DNA of 11,336 nt, from positions 1-11,336 of the forward strand of contig DQSX01000151.1 of assembly GCA_015663065.1 (NCBI GenBank), written 5' to 3'. The notes beneath the pieces are model-generated. The model saw nothing but the letters and a program-made list of their open reading frames with translations, searched no databases and was not told where the DNA came from. Source of the DNA: Sulfurovum sp. GTDB taxonomy: Bacteria; Campylobacterota; Campylobacteria; Campylobacterales; Sulfurovaceae. Of the stretch, positions 6,409-11,336 are shown piece after piece. How positions within the stretch are numbered: the stretch's first letter is position 1; each line of letters starts with the position of its first letter. Position numbers and translations under genes: made by a program.

Positions 6409-6761
6409 ACGAAGATCTAAAACATTTCAATAAAGAGTTTGACGACTGGTGTGTACAGTTTGAGAGCAGAGAAGATGCACAGTGTATCCTAGATAGCCTT
6501 GAAAAAATAGAGCAGATCAAGATTGTTGGGATCACAGCACTGAGTTATCCGAAATACTTTTTCTCAAAACTGCAGGGCATCATCCATGCGACACGGGAAT
6601 ATGAAGGGAAGATCATCTGTATCGTCGAGCCACAAATGGGTATGAGTTTCCGCATTGCTGTATGTGACTTGGAGACAAAAAATGTAAGAATTCTCAGTTC
6701 CCGATATAAAAGTGCGCAAAGTGTAGAGAGTGCATTTGCCAACCTCTCTTTTGACCTATAA
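6366..6761 (+). CDS. Unrecognised soluble protein, 131 residues
   Basis: I do not recognise this protein. It has no signal peptide or membrane span, so it is presumably cytoplasmic. An acidic, helical first half (LDEDLKHFNKEFDDWC, then residues 30-50) is followed by a more beta-prone half (KIICIVEPQMGMSFRIAVCDL, split here only for description) with Cys29, Cys40, Cys85 and Cys99. The start is well supported: AAAGGAG at 6354-6360 lies five bases before the ATG at 6366. It overlaps the upstream exported-protein gene by 43 bases and is followed after 26 bases by the RsmE-family gene, so the three probably share a transcript. Placement beside a methyltransferase is the only clue to function. Confidence 0.75.
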   Translation: MDIFALQSIAGGFLDEDLKHFNKEFDDWCVQFESREDAQCILDSLEKIEQIKIVGITALSYPKYFFSKLQGIIHATREYEGKIICIVEPQMGMSFRIAVCDLETKNVRILSSRYKSAQSVESAFANLSFDL

Positions 6762-6787
6762 GCCCCAAAGAAGGATATCTTCATCAT

Positions 6788-7507
6788 ATGAACTCTATTT
6801 TATTACCCAAAAACGCCAAAAGCATTAGCGACCCAACGCAAGTGACTCACGTAAAAGAGGTGCTCAAGTCTAAAGTAGGTGATAGTATAACCATTGCTGA
6901 AATGGGCGGGAAGATAGGCAAGGCTACTGTTGCCAGGATCGATCATAACGAAGTACTGCTAAGTGATATTATACTGGACAAAAAACCACCGTCTAAACTT
7001 GATGTAACCGTTGTGCTTGCTTTGCCGCGTCCAAAAGTACTGCGCAGATTGATCATGGACATGACATCTCTTGGGGTGAATAAACTGATTATTGTAAATA
7101 GTTACCGATCTCAAAAAAGTTATTGGCAAAGCCCATTACTAGAGCGTATCGATGAGTTTGTTTTTGAAGGCTTACAGCAAGCCATAGATACAGTGCCACT
7201 GGAAATTGAGTTCAAAAAACGCTTTAAGCCATTTGTGGAAGATGAATTTTCTTCCTTATTGGTAGATAAAAAGAAAGATAAGGCAGTGATTGCCCACCCT
7301 TATGCAACACAGTCCTGGAAAACCTATCTTGGTACTGCCAAAGATGCTATGCCAAAGGTACTCTGTATCGGGGCAGAAGGGGGTTGGATAGACTATGAAG
7401 TTGACTTACTTTGCCAACATGGCTGTAGCTCCGTTAGTTTAGGAGAGAGGATCCTGCGTACAGAAACGGTGGTGAGTGTGCTGCTTGGTCATTGGCTAGA
7501 GATATGA
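6788..7507 (+). CDS. RsmE-family RNA methyltransferase, divergent second copy
   Basis: SPOUT methyltransferase of the RsmE family, whose founder makes m3U1498 in 16S rRNA. The 239 residues comprise an N-terminal PUA-like domain (about 1-68) and a knotted catalytic domain. LPRPKVLRRL (79-88) carries the opening motif, and the cofactor site shows IGAEGGW (194-200) and SLGERILRTETV (217-228). Unlike the neighbouring RsmE it lacks the SGR(S/N) segment; residues 128-136 read GLQQAIDTV in its place. The SYRSQKSYWQSPLL and KRFKPFVEDEF segments recall, from memory, a subfamily common in gammaproteobacteria. It lies on the plus strand against a convergent resident rsmE. A changed RNA target or acquisition by transfer is possible. 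AAGGA lies 12 bases before the ATG, somewhat far. Confidence 0.9.
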   Translation: MNSILLPKNAKSISDPTQVTHVKEVLKSKVGDSITIAEMGGKIGKATVARIDHNEVLLSDIILDKKPPSKLDVTVVLALPRPKVLRRLIMDMTSLGVNKLIIVNSYRSQKSYWQSPLLERIDEFVFEGLQQAIDTVPLEIEFKKRFKPFVEDEFSSLLVDKKKDKAVIAHPYATQSWKTYLGTAKDAMPKVLCIGAEGGWIDYEVDLLCQHGCSSVSLGERILRTETVVSVLLGHWLEI

Positions 7508-7517
7508 AGCAAGAAGA

Positions 7518-7557
7518 AGAAACCTTATACCTATAAGATACGCTTGATAAGGTTTTA
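7518..7557. terminator. Candidate bidirectional terminator between the two RsmE-family genes
   Basis: AAACCTTAT (7520-7528) and ATAAGGTTT (7547-7555) are perfect inverted repeats of nine bases, with an 18-base interior. Inside, CTTATA (7524-7529) can instead pair with TATAAG (7532-7537). T runs flanking the stem are short on both strands (GGTTTTAG; TTTCTTCTTCTT). The right arm covers the stop codon of the minus-strand rsmE. Position between convergent genes favours a terminator, but the stem is weak. Confidence 0.4.
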
Positions 7558-8223
7558 GAGGAGTACCCTGGAAGCCACTGCAGAGGCAGCAGACTCAGAC
7601 TTTAAGACCATGGGGGTGTCAAAACCTATAATATCTTCTGTTTTGAAAAGTGCCACTTCATCTTCATGAAAACCGCCTTCACAACCAATGACAATGGTTT
7701 CAAAACTTCTGTTGGAAACAAAATGGTTTTCTGAGAAGTTGAGCATTTTTGCTTCCGGGTACTTATGTAAAAAATCTTCCAAGCCCTCTGCCATTTCAAG
7801 CTGCATCATTTCAGAGCGTCCCGACTGCTGGGAGGAGTTTAGAAGTATCTTCTCCATACGTTTAAAGTCCAGCTTAAAACTTTTTTGGGAACGTTTGCAG
7901 TAAATGAATGTGATCTTCTCTACTCCCATTTCATTGAGTGAAGGTAAAACCTTCTCAATGCTTTTTGGGTCAATGACACACCAGCCGATGTGTAGCGATT
8001 GTTTTGCTTTGACTTCGAGGATGCTGCTCTCCTGGAGACTTAACATCACTGAACGTTTATCTATGTGCGTTACACGGTAACTATGCAGGAGGCCATCTTT
8101 TAAATTACGCATGTAGAGGAGGTCATCTGCTTTGTGTCTGCGTACTTTAAAAATGTAGCGGTGGGCATCGCCTGTCAGGCTGAGTTGAGGCTTTCCCGCC
8201 TCTTCATGATAAAGATATAACAT
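7555..8223 (-). CDS. rsmE: 16S rRNA (uracil(1498)-N3)-methyltransferase
   Basis: Methylates N3 of U1498 in 16S rRNA helix 44. At 222 residues it is a compact RsmE of the Campylobacterota kind. An N-terminal PUA-like domain (about 1-70, with HRYIFKVRRH) precedes the SPOUT domain. Motifs seen are the KRSQKS segment (110-115), SQQSGRSEM (131-139), which is the family's conserved SGR motif, IGCEGGF (179-185), and PMVLKSESAASAV (204-216), the cofactor-binding knot. It starts three bases after the stop codon of the four-span membrane protein, so the two form an operon. It is the resident copy; a second family member lies convergently at 6788-7507. Confidence 0.95.
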   Translation of the reverse strand: MLYLYHEEAGKPQLSLTGDAHRYIFKVRRHKADDLLYMRNLKDGLLHSYRVTHIDKRSVMLSLQESSILEVKAKQSLHIGWCVIDPKSIEKVLPSLNEMGVEKITFIYCKRSQKSFKLDFKRMEKILLNSSQQSGRSEMMQLEMAEGLEDFLHKYPEAKMLNFSENHFVSNRSFETIVIGCEGGFHEDEVALFKTEDIIGFDTPMVLKSESAASAVASRVLL

Positions 8224-8226
8224 CGT

Positions 8227-8652
8227 TTAGATCGCTACAATACCTTTTGCTTTGAGTACCATAAGTACCACCATGACAGCCACAAGCAATATCTGGATCA
8301 CTGTGATCCTGATGAACCCGCCCTTGAGTACTCTGTGTGTCTCAGGGTTTTCGATCTTTGCCATTTTAATCAATCTGTATTTTTTTATCTCTACAAACAT
8401 CAAAAGTGCCCAGAGTACGATCATGATCATAATAGATAGCGACAGAGGCATTTCACCCGTTACCATGGCTACCAGACCGGTAAACGCTATCATGGTAGCG
8501 ATCCCCTGAAAGGTCATTGTAAAAATAAAGCTTACTTTTCTAAACCCCAAAGGGTTCTTTGCTGTCACCATAGGGATAAACAATCCTGCTACCAAAAAAC
8601 CTAAAAATATCTTTACCAATATACTGTGTGTCGCAAGCATTTGTGTTATCAT
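8227..8652 (-). CDS. Four-span integral membrane protein of unknown function
   Basis: A very hydrophobic 141-residue protein with likely membrane spans at about 11-30, 43-64, 70-88 and 114-134. A basic loop between spans three and four (EIKKYRLIKMAKIENPETHRVLKGG region) is probably cytoplasmic. No catalytic motif or cofactor ligand stands out; conserved-looking loop residues include KNPLGFRK (32-39). The ribosome site AGGAG five bases before the ATG is the strongest on this strand. Its own promoter candidate, TATAAT, lies at 8682-8687. From memory, a small integral membrane protein (Cj0157c) sits beside rsmE in C. jejuni too, so the pair is probably conserved. I cannot assign a function. Confidence 0.85.
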   Translation of the reverse strand: MITQMLATHSILVKIFLGFLVAGLFIPMVTAKNPLGFRKVSFIFTMTFQGIATMIAFTGLVAMVTGEMPLSLSIMIMIVLWALLMFVEIKKYRLIKMAKIENPETHRVLKGGFIRITVIQILLVAVMVVLMVLKAKGIVAI

Positions 8653-8732
8653 TATTACTCCTGAATGTAGTTTAAAAGTGGATTATACCCTATTTAGTTA
8701 TAATTGACCCTCACTATACAAAAGGTTTTTTT
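8653..8732. promoter_or_regulatory. Divergent promoters for the membrane protein-rsmE pair and for moeA
   Basis: On the plus strand, TATAAT at 8699-8704 is a consensus -10 box that would start a roughly 20-base leader for moeA; AAAGG (8721-8725) and seven T precede its ATG. On the minus strand, TATAAT at 8687-8682 serves the membrane protein gene. No clear -35 boxes are seen, as is common in Campylobacterota. The two -10 boxes are only about 12 bases apart. Confidence 0.6.
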
Positions 8733-9950
8733 ATGGCTGTTCTCATTACCGAAGCACTCGATATTATCTACAAACACACCACGCCTGTCTCCACTGAGAT
8801 CATTCCTATCGAGATGGCCTTAGGGCGCATTTTGTCTAAAGCATACACCTCAACCTTTAACCTGCCACGTTTTGACAACTCTGCCATGGATGGCTTTGCG
8901 GTACACTGTGCCGATGCAGGAACGACCGTACAGAGCGATGACGTTATCTATGCCGGGGACAACCCTGTCATGCTTTTGGAAGCAGGTACAGCCCTGCGTA
9001 TCATGACCGGTGCACCCATCCCTAAAGGTGCTGAAGCCATTGTACCTTTTGAGTTCGTCACACAAGATGAAAATCGAATCACACTGCCTGATGATGTATC
9101 ACAAGGGGCGCACATAAGACGCGCAGGAGAAGATATGAAATGTGGCGAAGTCTATTTGCAAGAGGGGGACAAAGTAACAGCCTACAGCATTACCCTTTTG
9201 GTCTCACAGGGGGTCACTCATGTAGAAGTGTACCGTAAAGTCAAAGTGGCAGTCTTCTCTTCAGGCGATGAACTTCGTTCACATTTTGAAAAGATCGAAG
9301 CACATCAACTCTACAACTCCAATACACCCATGTTCCTCTCACGTGCCAAAGCCCTAGGTTGTGAAGTCTCTTATGTCCCGGACATTGGTGATACTGTTGA
9401 AGCACTGGAAGCTGCTATTAAAGCCTCTTTACATGCAGATATTATCATCACTACGGGTGGTATGTCTGTGGGAGACAAAGACTTTACCCAGGAAGCTTTT
9501 GCAAATTGCGGAATGGAGCTCTATTTCAACAGAGTAGAGATCAAACCGGGAAAACCCATCGCTTTTGGGAAAATAGACCAGACCGCTGTCATCAACCTGC
9601 CGGGAAATCCTCTTGCAGCCATGGTGAATTATGAACTCTTCATACGTACGGTCATTCACAAAATGTCCGGCAACTCTTCCTATTATCACCATACTATTGA
9701 AACAAAAATGGCAGTAGATTTCCAAGCGAAAAAAGGAAAATACACCGTTACGCTCGGCCATTTTGACGGAAAAGCATTTATGCCGCTCAAACATCAGATG
9801 GCCGGGATGGTCACACCTATGCAGGAGGCTGAAGCCATGATGATCACTCAGCCGGACATACGTCTGCTAAAAAAAGGTGACAGAGTGAAGATCATTCCCA
9901 TTCGATGGGAATTCTTTAAAAAGCAGAGAGAAGACTTCTACACCATTTGA
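8733..9950 (+). CDS. moeA: Molybdopterin molybdenumtransferase
   Basis: Inserts molybdate into adenylylated molybdopterin, the last common step of molybdenum cofactor synthesis. The 405 residues match the family. Motifs are FDNSAMDGFAV (47-57), IMTGAPIPKGAEAIVPFE (90-107), IRRAGEDMKCGE (128-139), FSSGDEL (175-181), TTGGMSVGDKDF (240-251), IKPGKP (270-275) and LPGNPLAAMVNYELF (289-303). The central part is the MogA-like pterin-binding domain, and residues from about 320 form the C-terminal beta domain. It is a lone plus-strand gene among minus-strand neighbours, with its own promoter. Its 3' end overlaps queD tail to tail by 13 bases. Its presence implies molybdoenzymes such as formate dehydrogenase or periplasmic nitrate reductase elsewhere in the genome. 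Confidence 0.97.
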   Translation: MAVLITEALDIIYKHTTPVSTEIIPIEMALGRILSKAYTSTFNLPRFDNSAMDGFAVHCADAGTTVQSDDVIYAGDNPVMLLEAGTALRIMTGAPIPKGAEAIVPFEFVTQDENRITLPDDVSQGAHIRRAGEDMKCGEVYLQEGDKVTAYSITLLVSQGVTHVEVYRKVKVAVFSSGDELRSHFEKIEAHQLYNSNTPMFLSRAKALGCEVSYVPDIGDTVEALEAAIKASLHADIIITTGGMSVGDKDFTQEAFANCGMELYFNRVEIKPGKPIAFGKIDQTAVINLPGNPLAAMVNYELFIRTVIHKMSGNSSYYHHTIETKMAVDFQAKKGKYTVTLGHFDGKAFMPLKHQMAGMVTPMQEAEAMMITQPDIRLLKKGDRVKIIPIRWEFFKKQREDFYTI

Positions 9951-10519
9951 GGGTTTTTCACCACTCTGTTTTTTAAAAGTTTTTCCCAAAGCTTTGGGTC
10001 ACTCCATTCAGACATGACCTGTTCTGAGAAATGTATATCTTCCAATGCAATGGTTCCCATAGATTCAGAGTGTGCATCTTCTTTAAAGCCCTGGGCATAA
10101 CCTGTCTCCGTTTCATGTACAATGATACTATGAAGTTTGACCTCTCTTTCACCATTTTGCATATCGGTGCAGGCAAGTACACGCTCTACCATTAAAAAGA
10201 TCACTCTTGAGAATTGCTCTGCTGAGGGAGATACCGGAAGTTCTACCCAGCGGGTGCTGTGTTTTTTCATATCTTTTATATATTGGGGATCATCTTTGGA
10301 CCAAAGTGTAATGGCATGGTCAAAAGCATCTATGAGTTCTTTCATATACAGCTTGGTCAACCCAAAATCATACACCATCTGCCCATGGTCCAGATAGTTG
10401 GACTCAAGCAGTACTTCTATTTTGTAAGAGTGGCCGTGAATGTTTTTGGAGCAGCGTTGTGTAGAACAGTCACGCACAATATGGGCATTTTCAAATTTAA
10501 AGAGTTTTCTGATTATCAT
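9938..10519 (-). CDS. queD: 6-carboxytetrahydropterin synthase, long form
   Basis: Converts dihydroneopterin triphosphate to 6-carboxy-5,6,7,8-tetrahydropterin, an early step to the queuosine base preQ0. Zinc ligands are His13 (FENAH), His28 and His30 (NIHGHSY). The likely catalytic residues are Cys23, His68 in FDHA and Glu136 in VHETETGYA. The C-to-HGH spacing is one residue longer than in E. coli QueD. At 193 residues it is well above the usual 120-150. The extra length is an insertion around 74-100 and a C-terminal tail after about 150. It follows queE after 39 bases. No Shine-Dalgarno is seen, but TGCTAAAAT just upstream could be an extended -10 box giving a nearly leaderless message. Confidence 0.93.
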   Translation of the reverse strand: MIIRKLFKFENAHIVRDCSTQRCSKNIHGHSYKIEVLLESNYLDHGQMVYDFGLTKLYMKELIDAFDHAITLWSKDDPQYIKDMKKHSTRWVELPVSPSAEQFSRVIFLMVERVLACTDMQNGEREVKLHSIIVHETETGYAQGFKEDAHSESMGTIALEDIHFSEQVMSEWSDPKLWEKLLKNRVVKNPQMV

Positions 10520-10558
10520 ATTTAGATTTTAGCAGGTAAAGATTAATGCCAGAAGGTT

Positions 10559-11317
10559 TTAGACACCCTGTGTCGTATCAAAAACCCGTATATGCAGTCT
10601 GTCAGAATAACGGAAGTTGTGTTTCATACAAAACGCAAAGACCGCTTTGTCATTTTTCCAGATCGTATCTCTGCTTTCTCCCACAGGCATACAGAACACT
10701 TCAAGTTTGGGAAGCAATGCCCTGATCTCATTGATCTCATCAATAGCACTTGTGTCAACCAGTGTTTTATCTATTGTAAATTTTAAAAATGTCTCTTTTG
10801 AATACTTTTGCAGGTTTTTCAGTGCCTGAGGCGCTATACGTTTGGAAGTTGCTTCGCCAGAGTTTGCCAATTTTAAAGAGAGTGCAAAGATACATGACCT
10901 GTAGGCAGGATATGCGTCAAAATCTATCTCTACCGTTCCATTGGTCTCAAAAGTGATCTGCACCCCCTCCTCTACCAGCCACTCCACTACTTCATAAAAA
11001 GTTTTATCACTGTGGTACATCAATGGTTCTCCACCGGTAATAACCATATGGGGTTTATACCCTATCTTTTCAAATTCATTTTCAAGTGTTTGGATAAGTG
11101 AGGTACTCTTATCTACTTTTATCCAGGACTTTGCAAAAGAAGCGTCTACTGCAAAATAAGTGTCGCAACCGTAGCGTAACTCCCCATCTACTTCATACCT
11201 TGCCCCAAACCCTGGACAGGAAAGATTACATCCGCCTGTACGTAAAAAGTAAGATGGCATCCCCGCATATTTTCCCTCTCCTTGAATAGAAAAAAACTGT
11301 TCAGTTAAATAAAACAC
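10559..11317 (-). CDS. queE: 7-carboxy-7-deazaguanine synthase (radical SAM)
   Basis: Radical SAM enzyme that contracts 6-carboxytetrahydropterin to 7-carboxy-7-deazaguanine, directly after QueD in the queuosine route. QGEG (12-15), GGCNLSC (28-34), GCDT (50-53), the SAM-binding TGGEP (94-98) and FETNGT (123-128) identify it. Three cysteines for the 4Fe-4S cluster are probably Cys30, Cys34 and Cys51, so the usual CX3CX2C is stretched to CX3CX16C by an insert before the CDT element. The start codon is GTG at 11317, supported by GAGG six bases before it and by family starts near the EQFFSIQGEG segment. The 252 residues are intact; 19 bases remain before the window edge. Confidence 0.94.
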   Translation of the reverse strand: MFYLTEQFFSIQGEGKYAGMPSYFLRTGGCNLSCPGFGARYEVDGELRYGCDTYFAVDASFAKSWIKVDKSTSLIQTLENEFEKIGYKPHMVITGGEPLMYHSDKTFYEVVEWLVEEGVQITFETNGTVEIDFDAYPAYRSCIFALSLKLANSGEATSKRIAPQALKNLQKYSKETFLKFTIDKTLVDTSAIDEINEIRALLPKLEVFCMPVGESRDTIWKNDKAVFAFCMKHNFRYSDRLHIRVFDTTQGV

Positions 11318-11336
11318 ACAGAACCTCGTCTCAACG

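Noticed and set aside
6097..6761. A single gene split by a frameshift, joining the exported protein to the 131-residue protein
   Set aside because: The second frame has its own strong ribosome site and ATG, and its protein begins without any sign of a missing front part; two overlapping genes explain the data better.
6545..6787. An 80-codon minus-strand frame opposite the 131-residue protein
   Set aside because: It is antisense to a better-supported gene and shows no family motif.
6788..7507. Pseudogene status for the plus-strand RsmE-family gene
   Set aside because: It is full length with intact cofactor-binding motifs; only the SGR segment differs, which fits a subfamily trait better than decay.
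1..11336. tRNA genes, rRNA genes or a CRISPR array
   Set aside because: No cloverleaf-like segment or regularly spaced direct repeat was noticed, and the few intergenic stretches are too short or otherwise explained.

Overview
The window looks like chromosomal DNA of a Campylobacterota (epsilonproteobacterial) bacterium. The protein styles fit: a long QueD, a QueE with a spread-out cysteine motif, a short RsmE ending in an LKSESAA-type motif, and the gene order itself. From memory, hom, aminotransferase, small membrane protein, rRNA 2'-O-methyltransferase, rsmI, rpmE, rsmE, small membrane protein, queD, queE resembles the Campylobacter jejuni Cj0149c-Cj0160c neighbourhood. Sampled base composition of the core genes (about 40-50% G+C) is high for Campylobacter or Helicobacter. 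It would fit a Sulfurovum-like free-living relative; the genus assignment is inference.

Layout. (1) 32-1033, minus: an AT-rich C5-cytosine DNA methyltransferase of HhaI-like architecture, probably acquired, at the end of the conserved cluster. (2) 1114-5880, minus: a compact run reading rpmE (L31), rsmI, rlmB, a single-span membrane protein, an AlaC/DapL-like aminotransferase and hom. Gaps are tiny or genes overlap, so most is probably one operon; a perfect hairpin over the hom stop codon ends it. (3) 6097-7507, plus: three genes against the prevailing strand, namely a small exported protein, an unrecognised 131-residue protein, and an RsmE-family methyltransferase of a type that I associate with gammaproteobacteria. 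(4) 7555-8652, minus: the resident RsmE and a four-span membrane protein. (5) 8733-9950, plus: moeA. (6) 9938-11317, minus: queD and queE.

Theme. Much of the window serves the translation machinery: ribosomal protein L31, two rRNA 2'-O-methyltransferases (RlmB, RsmI), two RsmE-family SPOUT enzymes, and two steps of the 7-deazaguanine route that feeds tRNA queuosine (QueD makes 6-carboxytetrahydropterin, QueE converts it to 7-carboxy-7-deazaguanine). hom and the aminotransferase serve aspartate-family or alanine metabolism. MoeA completes molybdenum cofactor.

Points most worth following are the two convergent RsmE-family genes, of which the plus-strand copy lacks the usual SGR motif; the structured leader of rpmE; the unrecognised plus-strand gene pair; and the acquired methyltransferase with three TGACATA repeats in its leader. 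I saw no tRNA, rRNA, CRISPR array, transposase or phage gene.
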